42,596 bases of DNA from Acidobacteriota bacterium (GCA_022571295.1 JACZYA010000010.1:1-42596); one strand, 5' to 3'; shown: positions 7,363 through 17,777, counted from the first letter of the stretch. Notes: generated by a model not told the origin, from the sequence alone. Numbers and translations are program-made.

Positions 7363-9879
7363 GTGACTGATCAGGTTACCAAGAAAAGGCGCATTTTTCA
7401 AATCGCCAAGGAGCTCAATATCTCCCATACGGAGATCATTGAATTCCTGAAGCGTGAGGGGTTCGAGGCGTCCAGCCATATGTCCCCGGTTGAGCAGCCC
7501 GTTTACGAGCGCATACTGGGAGAATTTGCCAAGGAGCGGGTGATTATCGAGAGGCACCGCAAGGAGCAGGCCCGCAATATTGCCACCGCCCGACTGCGGG
7601 AAACGGCGGCCCCCAAAAACCGGTTCGATCGCATCCTTTCCTTGGATGAACAGCGCAGTATCGAGAAAGAAGAGCAAGACAAAGCGCGATTGGCCCGGGA
7701 AGCAGCCGAACTTCGTTCTCAGGAAGAGGAGCGCGATAGAAAAAAGGAAGAAGAACTGAAGCAGCTGGCTCTGGAGGAGCTCAAGAAGAGTCAGCAGGAA
7801 GAGCAGGCCAAGCGTCGAGAACGGGCTAGAGCCGCAGTAACAGACGTTAAAGGTGCGGCCCGCAGCGCCGAGCCCCCGCCCACCAAGACCAAGCTGAAGC
7901 GCGTCGACATGCGGGCCATAGCTTCTAAGGTAGACCAGGGACGGAGAAAACCTGTCGGCCGCAAAGCTGCGGGCAAGGTGGACGAAGCCAAGGCTCGCAC
8001 CGTGGACCAGACTTTAAGGCAGACCCTGGCAAGCATGGGAGCCAAGGAGCGCCGCCGCAGACCCAGCCGGAAAGAGCGGGAAGAGCTCCCTGAAACCGAG
8101 GCGAGCGAAGATACCCACCAGAGGCTGAAAATACATGATTTTATGTCCGTGGCGGAACTGGCCTCCGCTATGAAGGTATCTGCCATGGAAGTGATCAGCG
8201 CCTGCATGAAGTTGGGTATCATGGTCTCCATCAACCAACGTCTGGACATGCCTACCCTTACCATCGTGGCCGAGGATTTTGGTTTCGATGTGGATGAGGA
8301 TAGTATTCTAAGCGACATGCTGATCCTGGAAGAGATGGCAGCCAAGGAAACTGAGGCCGAATCGGTGCGCCGCCCACCGGTTGTTACCGTGATGGGCCAT
8401 GTGGACCACGGCAAGACCACCTTGCTTGATAACGTCCGCTCCAGCAATGTGGTGGCGGGAGAATCGGGAGGCATCACCCAGCATATTGGCGCCTATGAGG
8501 TAACCTTATCTTCGGGAGAACATATCACATTTTTAGATACGCCCGGCCATGCCGCATTCACCGCCATGCGGGCCCGGGGGGCCCAGATCACCGATATCGT
8601 GGTGTTGATCGTGGCCGCCGATGATGCTGTCATGCCTCAAACCAAGGAAGCCATCGATCACGCCAAGGCCGCTGGGGTGAACCTAATTGTGGCCATTAAC
8701 AAGATCGATAAGCCCGAAGCCGATGTGGAGCGGGTAAAGCGCGAGTTGTCCGAACACGGCGTTCTGGTTGAGGACTGGGGCGGCAAAGTCCAATGTGCGG
8801 AGATTTCAGCCAAGAGCGGCAAAGGGATACCGGAGCTGATGAATAAGATCCTTCTGGAGGCTGAGATGCTGGATCTGACTGCCGTGAAGGATGCACCCGC
8901 CAACGGCACTGTTATCGAATCCCGGCTGGACCGGGGATTGGGGGCGGTGGCCACCGTACTGATCCAGAAGGGAACACTGCGCCGGGGCGACACTTTTTTG
9001 AGTGGCAACCATTCCGGCCGTGTGCGGGCCTTGCAGAACGAGCGTGGGATGGCCGTAAATGAAGCCTACCCCTCCGATCCGATTTTGATTCAAGGTTTTG
9101 CGGCAGTACCTCAGGCTGGTGACCGCTTCATCGTTTTTGAGGATGATAAGGAAGCCAAGCGGATCGGTGTCGAACGAGCCCGTATCAGGCAGGAAATGGA
9201 TCGGCGCGAAAAGAGCGTCCTGACACTTGATGATATCTCAAAGGAGATTCAGGAAGGTGTAGCCCGGCAATTGCCCATTCTCCTCAAGGCCGACGTTGAC
9301 GGGTCGCTGGAAGCGCTCCGTGATTCTCTATCCGGCATGTCGACCGACGAAGTCAGTGTTGATGTTATCCATCATGCAGTGGGGAATGTCAGCGAAAACG
9401 ACGTACTGTTGGCCAAGGCCTCCAGCGCGGTAATAATTGCTTTCCGGGTCAAAGCTTCCACAGGGGCTCTGGAATTGATTAAGACCGAAGGGGTCGAAAT
9501 TCGTAATTACGACGTAATCTACGACGCAGTCGATGAGATCAAACTGGCCCTGGAAGGGTTGCTGGAGCCGGATAAAGTGGAGACGCCGCTGGGTGTGGCC
9601 GAGGTCAGAGCCACCTTCAGAGTACCCAAGTTGGGTATAATTGCCGGTTGTTATATGAAGGAAGGCAAAGCGGTGCGCGAGGCTTATTTGCGGGTCACCC
9701 GCGATGGTGAACTAATACATGAAGGTGATGTTACTTCATTGCGCCGCTTCAAGGATGACGTGAAGGAAGTGCAGGAAGGCTTTGAATGCGGCATCGGCGT
9801 CCAGGGGTTCACCGATTTCCAGGAAGGTGATCTGTTGGAAATCTACGAAGTGAAGGAAGTTAAACGCACCCTTGCCTGA
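7363..9879 (+). CDS. infB: translation initiation factor IF-2
   Basis: This GTPase delivers initiator tRNA to the ribosome. An IF2-N domain is at residues ~1-55, a charged coiled-coil linker at ~60-250, and a second IF2-N domain at ~255-315. The GTPase follows, with G1 GHVDHGKTT (~345), DTPGH, NKID and the SAK loop. Two beta-barrel domains and the fMet-tRNA-binding C-terminus complete 838 residues, a normal length. It starts at GTG 7363. The rbfA frame begins before its stop codon, which fits translational coupling. Confidence 0.96.
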   Translation: MTDQVTKKRRIFQIAKELNISHTEIIEFLKREGFEASSHMSPVEQPVYERILGEFAKERVIIERHRKEQARNIATARLRETAAPKNRFDRILSLDEQRSIEKEEQDKARLAREAAELRSQEEERDRKKEEELKQLALEELKKSQQEEQAKRRERARAAVTDVKGAARSAEPPPTKTKLKRVDMRAIASKVDQGRRKPVGRKAAGKVDEAKARTVDQTLRQTLASMGAKERRRRPSRKEREELPETEASEDTHQRLKIHDFMSVAELASAMKVSAMEVISACMKLGIMVSINQRLDMPTLTIVAEDFGFDVDEDSILSDMLILEEMAAKETEAESVRRPPVVTVMGHVDHGKTTLLDNVRSSNVVAGESGGITQHIGAYEVTLSSGEHITFLDTPGHAAFTAMRARGAQITDIVVLIVAADDAVMPQTKEAIDHAKAAGVNLIVAINKIDKPEADVERVKRELSEHGVLVEDWGGKVQCAEISAKSGKGIPELMNKILLEAEMLDLTAVKDAPANGTVIESRLDRGLGAVATVLIQKGTLRRGDTFLSGNHSGRVRALQNERGMAVNEAYPSDPILIQGFAAVPQAGDRFIVFEDDKEAKRIGVERARIRQEMDRREKSVLTLDDISKEIQEGVARQLPILLKADVDGSLEALRDSLSGMSTDEVSVDVIHHAVGNVSENDVLLAKASSAVIIAFRVKASTGALELIKTEGVEIRNYDVIYDAVDEIKLALEGLLEPDKVETPLGVAEVRATFRVPKLGIIAGCYMKEGKAVREAYLRVTRDGELIHEGDVTSLRRFKDDVKEVQEGFECGIGVQGFTDFQEGDLLEIYEVKEVKRTLA

Positions 9880-10246
9880 CCAACAATACCCAGCAGTGCC
9901 CCGGTCTGTTCGGGTAGCAGAGGAAATCCAGCGCATATTAAGCCAAATTTTCCTCTCTGAGGTGCAGATTCCATCTGCCGGGATGTTGACGATAACCCGG
10001 GTGGAAACCAGTCGCGATCTCCGTAATGCCCATGTATACTTCAGTTTCTTAAATCCCAAGGCCGACGAAGAAATTATCATAGCTGCGGTGATCCGGCGCC
10101 GCAAGCAGATCCGATTCCACCTCGGATCACGGTTGGGTATCAAATATGTGCCCCAGTTGCGCTTTCACCTGGATTTAGAGGCCAAACAAGCGGCGCGCAT
10201 TGAGGAGATCATTGCCGAGTTGGGCAGCAAGGAATCACTCCCGTGA
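9872..10246 (+). CDS. rbfA: 30S ribosome-binding factor RbfA
   Basis: RbfA is a KH-fold protein that binds free 30S subunits and helps process the 5' end of 16S rRNA. The 124-residue product shows the family opening RSVRVAEEIQRILSQIF, the mid-section TITRVETSRDLRNAHVYFSF (the expected VxxSxDLxxAxVY pattern) and LRFHLD near the C-terminus. The start is uncertain: TTG 9872 overlaps the infB stop by 8 bases, and GTG 9896 is an alternative. The stop overlaps the truB GTG. Confidence 0.88.
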   Translation: MPDQQYPAVPRSVRVAEEIQRILSQIFLSEVQIPSAGMLTITRVETSRDLRNAHVYFSFLNPKADEEIIIAAVIRRRKQIRFHLGSRLGIKYVPQLRFHLDLEAKQAARIEEIIAELGSKESLP

Positions 10247-10597
10247 CGGCCATAGATATTATTCAACCTTTCTGGAAGCCGGTGGGCTGGACATCATTTG
10301 ACGTTGTAAAAAAAATACGGTCCCTGACGAAAATCCGGAAGGTAGGACATGCCGGTACCCTGGACCCTTTTGCTGAAGGGGTCCTGATACTCTGTTTTGG
10401 TGCTGCCACTAAACGGGTCTCTGAACTGATGAAATTGGAAAAAGAGTATCTGGCCCGCCTAAGGCTGGGCGTGGCTACCGATACGCTGGACCTAACCGGT
10501 TCGGTAGTGGCCGAGCGGCGCATCCCCCGGTTGAGCCCGGCGGCCATAAAGCAGCAGTTGCCGGCCTTCACCGGCCAGATCAGCCAGATGCCGCCCA
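10243..10597 (+). CDS. truB: tRNA pseudouridine synthase B, truncated at an assembly junction
   Basis: TruB makes pseudouridine 55 in tRNA. The first ~118 residues are typical: KPVGWTSFDVVKKIR, then KVGHAGTLDPFAEGVL with the catalytic Asp in GTLDP, then KEYLARLRLGVATDTLD. After GQISQMPP, where SAxKVxGxxAYxxAR should follow, the sequence becomes the reverse complement of a cusA gene. The ORF continues to a chance stop at 10662, but those last ~20 residues are not TruB. The remaining ~180 residues of the enzyme are absent. GTG start, overlapping rbfA by 4 bases. Confidence 0.9.
10575..10596. other. chimeric junction A/B: shared ~22-mer
   Basis: These bases fit two unrelated genes at once. Read on + they encode the TruB segment QISQMPP; read on - they encode GGIWLIW of CusA. 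Upstream only truB makes sense, downstream only cusA. This is the expected signature of an assembly graph crossing at a short shared word. Confidence 0.85.
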
Positions 10598-13307
10598 CCA
10601 GCGCGAACGGGACCGAGAGCAGCACGATCATCGTTTTTCCCATCGAGTTGAAATTGGCGTAGAGCAACACCACGATGATCAGCAGGGTCAGGGGCACCAC
10701 GTAGGTCAGCCGTTCCGTAGCGCGCTGCATGTACTCATATTGGCCGCTCCAGAGCAGGTGGTAGCCGGGAGGCATCTGCACCTTTTCCTGCACCACCTGT
10801 TGGGCTTCTTTGACGTAGCCGCCCAGGTCGCGCCCGGTTACGTCCACGAAGACGTAGCCCACCAGTTCCGCATTTTCGCTCTTGATGGCCGGGGGCCCCA
10901 TGGTTATGCGCATGTGCGCCAGTTGGGAGAGAGGAATCTGGGCGCCGGTGGGGGTGGCGACCAAGACGCGCTCGAGCATCTGCGGTTCGTCGCGCAGCTC
11001 GCGGGCATAGCGCACGTTGATGGGAAAGCGCTCGCGGCCTTCAATGGTGCTGGTGATGTTCTTGCCGCCGATGGCGGTTTCGATAACGTCCTGGACGTCG
11101 CCCACGGTGAGCCCATAGCGGGCCACGGCGCGGCGGTCGATTTCGAAGTCGTAGAAGTACCCGCTCACCACCCGCTCGGCGTAGATGTTGCGCGTGCCGG
11201 GGACGTCCTTGAGCGCCCGTTCTATCTCTTCGCCAATTTTCTCGATCACCTTCAAGTCGGGGCCGAGGATTTTGATGCCGACCGGGGTGCGGATGCCGGT
11301 GGTGAGCATGTCGATGCGCCCCTTGATGGGCATGGTCCAGGAGTTGGAGATGCCGGGAATCTTCAGGGCGGCATCCATCTCATTGATGAGCTTCTCCGGC
11401 GTCATCCCGGGGCGCCATTCGCTTTCCGGTTTGAGCACGATAGTGTTTTCCATCATGGTCAGCGGAGCCGGGTCGGTGGGGGTGCGGGCGCGGCCCGCCT
11501 TGCCGAAAACCGATTTCACCTCGGGAAACTGCATGACGATCTTGTCCTGGAGTTGGAGCACGCGCCCGGCTTCGGCAATCGACATGCCCGGCAAGCCGGT
11601 GGGCATGTAGAGCAACGAGCCTTCGTAAAGCGGCGGCATGAACTCCGAGCCCAGTTTCATGTAGGCAGGGACGGTGGCCAGCAAGGCCAGCAGAGCCAAC
11701 AGCAGCACCGTCTTAGGGAAGCGCAGCGCCCAGTGCACGAAAGGGTCATAGGCCCAGATCAAGAAGCGGTTGAGCGGGTTCTTGCGCTCGGGCGCAATCT
11801 TGCCGCGGATGAGCAGCAGCATCAACACCGGCACCAGCGTGACCGAGAGCAGCGAAGCGAAGAACATGGCGAAGGTCTTGGTGAAGGCCAGCGGCTTGAA
11901 CAGGCGCCCTTCCTGCGCTTCCAGGGTGAAGACCGGCAGGAAGGAGACAGTGATGATGAGCAAGGAGAAGAAGAGCGGCTTGCCCACTTCCTTGGCCGCT
12001 TCGATCACAACAACGTTGCGGCTGCCGGGCCGGCCCTCCTGCTCCCACTTCTCCAGGCGCTTGTGGGCGTTCTCGACCATCACGATGGCGGCGTCCACCA
12101 TGGCGCCGATGGCGATGGCGATGCCGGCCAGCGACATGATGTTGGAATTGAGGCCGATGTAATTCATCGCCACCAGCGACATCAGGATGGCGATGGGGAG
12201 CATGAGAATCACCACCAGCGCGCTGCGGAAGTGGAAGAGGAAGACAATGCACACCAGGCTGACAATGACGACCTCTTCAATCAGTTTTTCCTTCAACGTA
12301 TCGATGGAGCGCAGAATCAGCTCGGAGCGGTCGTACACCGGCACCAGCACGACGCCCTCAGGAAGTGACCCTTTGATCTCTTCGATCTTTTCCTTGACCC
12401 GTTCAATGACGGCCAGGGCGTTTTCGCCGAAGCGCATCACCACAATGCCGCCCACCACTTCGCCTTCGCCGTTCAGTTCGGCGATCCCGCGGCGGATGTC
12501 GGGCCCCAGGTGGACGTTGGCAATGTCGCGGATGTAGATGGGAGTTCCGTTTTCGTTGGTACCGACAGCGATCTCTTCGATGTCGGCCACGTTCCGGATG
12601 TAGCCCAGGCCGCGCACCATGTATTCGCGCCCGGAGAATTCCACCACCCGCCCGCCCACGTCGTTGTTGCTGCGGCGGATGGCGTCAATGACGCGATTGA
12701 GCGGCAGGTTGTAGGCCAGCAGGCGGTTGGGGTCGAGGTCCACCTGGTACTGCTTGACGAAGCCGCCCACGCTGGCGACTTCCGAGACGCCCGGCACGCT
12801 CGCCAGCCAGTAGCGCACGTACCAGTCCTGCAACGTTCGCAGCTCGGAGAGGTCGTGGCGCCCGCTCTTGTCCACCAGGGCGTACTCGAAGACCCAGCCC
12901 ACGCCGGTGGCGTCGGGGCCCAGGGTGGGCGTGACGCCGGCGGGGAGATTGCCCAGCACGCCTTGCATGTACTCCAGCACGCGCGAGCGAGCCCAGTAGA
13001 TGTCGGTGCCATCCTCAAAGATGATGTAGACGAAGGACAGCCCGAAGAAGGAGTAGCCGCGCACCACTTTGACCTGGGGTGCGGAGAGCAGCGCAGTGAC
13101 GATCGGGTAGGTGACCTGGTCTTCCACCAGGTCGGGGCTGCGCCCCTTCCATTCCGAAAAGACAATCACCTGCACGTCGGAGAGGTCGGGGATGGCGTCG
13201 AGCGGGGTGTTGTAGGCCGCCCAGATTCCCCAGGCGATCGCAAAGAAGGTGCCCAGAAAAACATAGAACTTGTTTCGTGCGCTCCAGGCGATGATCTGCT
13301 CAATCAT
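10575..13307 (-). CDS. cusA: CusA/CzcA family heavy-metal RND efflux pump, 3'-truncated
   Basis: This is the inner-membrane proton-driven pump of a tripartite metal efflux system. The start MIEQIIAWSARNKFYVFLG at 13307 has AGGAGA upstream. Family features run in order: SDVQVIVFSEWKGRSPDLVE, the SLAGIAIAIGAMVDAAIVMVEN helix (acidic proton-relay region), YEGSLLYMPTGLPG, and MPIKGRIDMLTTGIRTPVG. That motif set is nearest to the Cu/Ag (CusA) branch. About 911 of the expected ~1040 residues are present. The last transmembrane helices are lost at the junction after VPFALVGGIWLIW. It follows cusC and cusB on the same strand. Confidence 0.92.
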
Positions 13308-13425
13308 TGGAAGGTTCTCCTGCGGGTGATTGCTGGGACGCTGCCGGGCGCAGCAGCGCGTCCAACCGTTGGAGGCGGCCGCCAAAGCGGGCGATGAGCG
13401 CGGCGAACAAAGCTCGATAGTTCAT
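13300..13425 (-). CDS. 41-residue ORF between cusB and cusA, coupled to cusA
   Basis: An ATG at 13425 with AAAGGTG upstream opens a 41-codon frame that ends TGATTGA-style inside the cusA start (the stop at 13300-13302 overlaps the cusA ATG region by 8 bases). The product begins MNYRALFAALIARFGGRLQ and has a basic, amphipathic N-terminal helix followed by a Pro/Ser-rich tail. I recognise no family. Ribosome site, spacing and overlap suggest a real, translationally coupled gene, perhaps a small accessory or simply a coupling leader for cusA. It is too short for codon statistics. Confidence 0.45.
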   Translation of the reverse strand: MNYRALFAALIARFGGRLQRLDALLRPAASQQSPAGEPSND

Positions 13426-13447
13426 GGTTACACCTTTCTAGTGCTGC

Positions 13448-14788
13448 CTAGTGCTGGTGCGAAATGCCCCCGGCGGCGGTGCTCAAGCGGCTCTCGGAAT
13501 CGATCAAGAAATTGCCGGAGGTGACGATGGTTTCGCCCGGCTCGACGCCGCTCAGGACGATGTACTGATTTTCGAGCCGTGCGCCCAGTTGGACTTCCCG
13601 CGGCTCGAAAAATCCGCCCGGCTTGGCGATGAAAACAATCTGGCGCAGTCCGGAGTCCAGCACCGCTTCGCTGGGGATGAGGGTCTGCGTGCCATAGTCG
13701 ATCTTGAGCTCCACGTCGGCAAACATGCCGGGCTTGAGCGCGAAGCCGGGGTTGCGGAAGTCCAGCCGCACCCGGACGGTGCGGGTCTTGGAGTCGAGCG
13801 TGGGGTAGATGTAGCTGACCCGGCCGGCGTAGGACTTGCCGGGAAAGTAGCTGAGCTGCATGGTCGCGCGTTGGCCCACGCGCACGTAGGGGACTTCGTA
13901 CTCGTAGATGTCGGCATAGACCCAAATGGTGGAAAGGTCGGCCAGCATGTAGAGCTGGGTGTCGGGCTTGACGTAGGCCTGCTCGTAGAGGTTGCGGTGG
14001 GTGACGAAGCCGTTGATGGGGGAATAGATGGTCATGGTGCGGGTGACTTGGCCGGTCTCTTCCAGTTGTTGGATTTGCTCGTCGCTGATGTCCCACAGGC
14101 GCAGACGGTCGCGCGCCGCCCGCAGCAACGATTCGGCGCCGCGGGCCACGTCCTGGTAGGACGAATTCCCTAGTTCCTTCTCGCCTCGCCGGGCAATCAG
14201 ATACTCCTGTTGGGTGGAGACCAAGTCGGGACTGTAGAAGGTGAACAGGGGCTGGCCCTTCTTGACCAGCTTGCCCACGAAGTCCACATAGACCTTCTCA
14301 ACCCAGCCCGGGACTTTCACGTGGATGTGGGCGATCTTGGTCTCGTCCGCTTCCACGCGCCCCACCGTGCGGATGGTTCGCTGCAGGGGCGCGCGACGGA
14401 CTTCGGTGGTGCGGACTCCGATCAACTGCTGCTTCTTCACGCTCAGCATGACGGTGCCGGGCGGCCTGTCCTGCATGGCCTCGACTTCGTCGGCGTACTT
14501 GGGCACCAGGTTCATCCCGCAGTCGGGGGCGATGCCGGGTTGGTCGGAGGTGTAGGCGGGGTGCATGGGGTCGTACCAGAACAGCACCCGGCGTTGGGTC
14601 GGAAGGCCGGTGGCGGCCATTTCAGGCTGGCTCATGTCGAGACCGCTGTGGTCAACGGCGGCGGCGTTTTGGCCGCCAACCCAGGCGCGAAGCTCCTGCC
14701 GGTAGGCGATACCGAGCCCGATGGCTGCGCCCAGGGCGAGGGCGGCAACGGTCAGAAGGAAAAGTTTGGTTCGGCTTAAAACAATCAT
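13448..14788 (-). CDS. cusB: CusB-type periplasmic adaptor (membrane fusion protein)
   Basis: This protein links the CusA pump to the outer-membrane channel. The N-terminus has a signal-anchor helix (LFLLTVAALALGAAIGLGIAY). Next comes the heavy-metal-binding YHS-like segment VLFWYDPMHPAYTSDQPG...DCGMNLVPKY, typical of CusB proteins and likely to contact Cu/Ag through Met and Cys. Barrel-sandwich (VGRVEADETKIAHIHVKVPGW), helical hairpin and beta-barrel domains follow, and the end is His-rich (GGISHQH). The ATG at 14788 has AAGGAG at 9 bases; a TTG at 14806 is an alternative. The gene lies between cusC and cusA. Confidence 0.92.
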   Translation of the reverse strand: MIVLSRTKLFLLTVAALALGAAIGLGIAYRQELRAWVGGQNAAAVDHSGLDMSQPEMAATGLPTQRRVLFWYDPMHPAYTSDQPGIAPDCGMNLVPKYADEVEAMQDRPPGTVMLSVKKQQLIGVRTTEVRRAPLQRTIRTVGRVEADETKIAHIHVKVPGWVEKVYVDFVGKLVKKGQPLFTFYSPDLVSTQQEYLIARRGEKELGNSSYQDVARGAESLLRAARDRLRLWDISDEQIQQLEETGQVTRTMTIYSPINGFVTHRNLYEQAYVKPDTQLYMLADLSTIWVYADIYEYEVPYVRVGQRATMQLSYFPGKSYAGRVSYIYPTLDSKTRTVRVRLDFRNPGFALKPGMFADVELKIDYGTQTLIPSEAVLDSGLRQIVFIAKPGGFFEPREVQLGARLENQYIVLSGVEPGETIVTSGNFLIDSESRLSTAAGGISHQH

Positions 14789-14802
14789 GGTCCTACGCTC
14801 CT

Positions 14803-16119
14803 TCAATTCGTCAACGGGACGCCCACCAGGGGTTCCAGGCGGGCGAGGGCGATTTGGTAGTTGGACAGCTCGCGGTAGTAATTGATTTCGTAGTCCAGCA
14901 CGGTGATGAAGCTGTCGAGCACGGTGAGGAAGTCCACGCTGCCCACCTCATAGGCGGCCAGGGCTGAGTCCAGGGCGAGCGAGGATTGGGGCACGATGGC
15001 TTGCGAGTAGAGCCGCGCCAGCTCGTCCGCCGCTTTGGCGGCCAGGTAGTGTTGCTTGACCTCGAACGAGAGAAGGGTCTCGCGGTTGTCGCGGCTGCGG
15101 CGGGCGCTGAGCAGCTCCAGCGTGGCTTCGTTCACGCCTTCCCGTTGCTTGCTCTTGTAAAAGACCGGGATGTTGATGCTGAAAGTAACGCCGTGCATTT
15201 CCTGCATCAGCGGGCGGTTCTGGTACATGTAGGCGATGCTGAGGTCGGGGTAAAACTCCTTGCGGGCCAGGTTCACGGCCAACTGGTTGCGCTCGATCAT
15301 CTGTTGCTCGCGCTGCAAGCCGGTGTCGTTTTCGCGCGCCAGTTGGTAGAGGGATTCCAGGGAGTAGGTGAGATGCGATTGTTCAAGGGCTGCGGGCGGA
15401 GGGAGCGGGGCGTCGGGCTGACGGTAGAGCAGGGTGTTCAGCCGAACCTGGGCGGTTTTCTCTTGCTGCTCCAGCACCGTGAGCCGCTGCAAGATGCGGG
15501 AAAGCTCCACCTGCGCCCGGAGCACGTCCTGCTGGATGCCTTTGCCGACTTGGTAGCGCACCACGGCGATCTGGGCCAGTTTCCCCAGCAGGTCTTTATC
15601 CTTGCGGGTGATCTCGATGGCCTGGTGGTAGTAGAAGTAGTCGTAGTAGGTGATTTTCACCTGGGCGGCTACGCGGCGGCGAATGGTTTCGTAGTCCCAC
15701 CAAGCGGCTTCCGCTTCGCGGCCGGCGATCTGCCCGCGCAGCTTCAGCTTGCCGGGGAAGGGAATTTTCTGCTTGGCAGTGATGCTGCGGAAGCTGGAGG
15801 GATCGTTGCGCATGAGGCTGAACGGCCTGATCTCTCCCATCCAGCCGACCCCCAGCACCGGGTCGGGGAACGAGCGGGCCTGCGGCACGCGCCGGCGCCA
15901 CGCTTCCACCCGGCGCAGCGCGCTCTGCACCCCGGGGTTGTTTTCCAGGGCCTCCTGCACTAATGCTTCCAGTTGCAGGCGAGCTTCTTCCGCCGGCGCT
16001 TGCTGCCCGGCTGAAACAACTTCCGCAGCCACGTCCACCGTCGGCTCTGCTGGTTGGGCGAGCAACCCGGCGGGCAGCAGCAGCGCCAACAGGGGAACAA
16101 CAACTTTTACATTCGACAT
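14803..16119 (-). CDS. cusC: CusC/TolC-like outer-membrane efflux channel
   Basis: This is the outer-membrane channel of the CusCBA system. A signal peptide (residues ~1-21, ending AQPAEP) precedes two TolC-type repeats rich in long helices. The conserved segment NPGVQSALRRVEAWRRRVPQARSFPDPVLGVG is typical of metal-efflux OEP proteins, as is the closing LSNYQIALARLEPLVGVPL. At 438 residues it is full length. No lipobox Cys is evident at the signal cleavage site, unlike E. coli CusC. Its stop lies 14 bases before the chosen cusB start. Confidence 0.9.
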   Translation of the reverse strand: MSNVKVVVPLLALLLPAGLLAQPAEPTVDVAAEVVSAGQQAPAEEARLQLEALVQEALENNPGVQSALRRVEAWRRRVPQARSFPDPVLGVGWMGEIRPFSLMRNDPSSFRSITAKQKIPFPGKLKLRGQIAGREAEAAWWDYETIRRRVAAQVKITYYDYFYYHQAIEITRKDKDLLGKLAQIAVVRYQVGKGIQQDVLRAQVELSRILQRLTVLEQQEKTAQVRLNTLLYRQPDAPLPPPAALEQSHLTYSLESLYQLARENDTGLQREQQMIERNQLAVNLARKEFYPDLSIAYMYQNRPLMQEMHGVTFSINIPVFYKSKQREGVNEATLELLSARRSRDNRETLLSFEVKQHYLAAKAADELARLYSQAIVPQSSLALDSALAAYEVGSVDFLTVLDSFITVLDYEINYYRELSNYQIALARLEPLVGVPLTN

Positions 16120-16204
16120 GGGGAACCTCTCTCCCTTGCTAGAGAATTTTCAGATGGCTCGCGCGCCTGTTAGCAATGGCGCGCTAAAAGGGAAGGGGAG
16201 AAAG

Positions 16205-16591
16205 CTAGAACAGCAATACGCAGAAGAGAGCTTGCAGAGAAGGGGCGGTACTTCGGGGAACTTCACCTCCGGTCAGAACCGGTGCAGGTGTGACCGAGGA
16301 AGTGATGGCGGCAGACGGTACAGGAGCAGCCGTAGTCAAGAGATTCGTGGCCTGTGCTTTGATGGTGCGCGCTTGTGGGGTCGGCGCAGAGGATGTGATT
16401 TGGCAACAAGAGCTTCCCGCCGCAGCGCTCACCAATGGGTCCGCCGTCGAGGGTTCCTGCGGCATGGAGCAGGGAGCGGGGCAGGTGGCCCGCGCCGTGT
16501 CCTGCTGCCAACAGGCGGCCACTCCCGCCAGCGGGTGCGCAAGCAGGGCTGCTGCCAGCGCCAGGGTCAGAAATTTGGACGTGCTAGGCAA
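16205..16591 (-). CDS. small secreted Cys-rich protein heading the cus operon
   Basis: A 128-residue product with a clear signal peptide (LTLALAAALLAHPLAGVAA). The mature part holds Cys residues in small clusters (ACWQQ, ATCPAPCSMP, SSCCQI) within a low-complexity Ala/Ser/Thr/Pro background. It has no recognised domain. It lies ~85 bases upstream of cusC on the same strand, so it is probably the first gene of the efflux operon. A periplasmic metal-binding or sensing role is an inference from the Cys residues and position. Confidence 0.6.
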   Translation of the reverse strand: MPSTSKFLTLALAAALLAHPLAGVAACWQQDTARATCPAPCSMPQEPSTADPLVSAAAGSSCCQITSSAPTPQARTIKAQATNLLTTAAPVPSAAITSSVTPAPVLTGGEVPRSTAPSLQALFCVLLF

Positions 16592-16832
16592 CCTTCCTCC
16601 CTAAATACTTCGATGACAAGGATAGCACAGGAGTTGCCAAACTCCCACCGCTGATTGGGCAAGCAGCTCTCGCCTATCTTTTCAATTAGATATGGCGCTC
16701 GACCGTCACGGACAAGCACAGACAAAACCTTCGGGCTGGGTTTCTTCTCGCTGGTTGTGGGGCAATCGCCTCACCGATCGGCTTGGGCAGCCGTCTTGAC
16801 GGACGAGCAACAGAGACGGCGGGGCGGTCAGG

Positions 16833-17723
16833 CTAGGCAGCGCCTTGCGCCTGCGTCTTCACCACCTGGAGAAAAGAGCGCGCCGCGTGCGAGAGAGGAT
16901 CGCCGCGGCGATAGACCACGCGCAGCTTGCGCTCGATGCGCAGCTCCGGGATTTCCACTTCCACCACCGCCCGGTTCGCCAGCTCCGCTTCAATGCACAT
17001 GCGCGGCACCAGCGCCACCGCCTGCCGCATCTGCACAAATTTCTTGATGGACTCCACCGTGGGCAGCTCGATGTCCATGTGCAGGGGGACGCGGTGCTTC
17101 TCAAAAGTTCGCAGCACCTGCTCACGGTAGTGCGAGCGGATGTTGTGGGCGGCGAAGATCTCCTGGCCCAGCGCCTGAATGGAAACCCGCCGCCGGCGCG
17201 CCAGAGGATGGGCGGGATAGACGATGAAGCTCAGACGGTCGCGGAAGACGACCACCGACGTCAGGTGCGGGTCGCGGGGTTGGTAGGAGAGCACGCCCAG
17301 GTCGAGGCTGCGCTGGAGCAGCTCGCGCGGGATGTTGCGCCCCAGGCTGCGGACGATTTCCACCCGCACGTGCGGGTAGAGCTGGCGGTAGCGGGCGATC
17401 AGGGGCAGCAGGTAGAGCGCGCCGGTCTCATTCGCGCCCACGCGTACGCGCCCGCGGTGCAGGCTGCGCAGCTCGCTGACGGCGGCGGGAATTTCCCGGC
17501 GCAGGTTGGTGAGGCGTTGGGCGTAGTCCAGCAGCAGCTCGCCTGCGTCCGTCAGCGCGGCGGATTTGCTGGAGCGGTCGAAGAGCGACTCTCCCAGCTC
17601 CTCCTCCAGGCGGCGAATCGCCAGGCTGATGGCGGGTTGGGTGCGCAGGACAGTCTTGGCCGCGCGCGAAAAACTTCTCTCCCGCGCCACCGCCAAGAAG
17701 ACTTCCAGTTGGTGAAACTCCAT
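16833..17723 (-). CDS. LysR family transcriptional regulator
   Basis: The N-terminal winged helix-turn-helix is typical (MEFHQLEVFLAVARERSFSRAAKTVLRTQPAISLAIRRLEEELG), followed by the effector-binding domain (~90-296). The start was set at the internal ATG 17723, because the longer frame adds 42 residues unlike any LysR N-terminus and runs through the promoter region. It is divergent from the HMG-CoA synthase operon, with a T-N11-A palindrome between them, so it probably controls that operon and itself. The effector is unknown. Confidence 0.9.
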   Translation of the reverse strand: MEFHQLEVFLAVARERSFSRAAKTVLRTQPAISLAIRRLEEELGESLFDRSSKSAALTDAGELLLDYAQRLTNLRREIPAAVSELRSLHRGRVRVGANETGALYLLPLIARYRQLYPHVRVEIVRSLGRNIPRELLQRSLDLGVLSYQPRDPHLTSVVVFRDRLSFIVYPAHPLARRRRVSIQALGQEIFAAHNIRSHYREQVLRTFEKHRVPLHMDIELPTVESIKKFVQMRQAVALVPRMCIEAELANRAVVEVEIPELRIERKLRVVYRRGDPLSHAARSFLQVVKTQAQGAA

Positions 17724-17777
17724 TGCCGCACCGCCTATAAGAGTGATTCCAGGGGTACTGTCGGGCGGGAGTATAGC

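Noticed and set aside
10740-12368. 542-codon + strand ORF opposite cusA
   Set aside because: Antisense of a strong RND coding frame in GC-rich DNA; the His/Asp/Gly-rich product has no family pattern.
10263-13385. 1040-codon frame joining CusA to a further ~100 residues and an N-terminal extension
   Set aside because: The extra C-terminal residues are the antisense of truB beyond the junction; the N-terminal 26 residues precede the true ATG with its own ribosome site.
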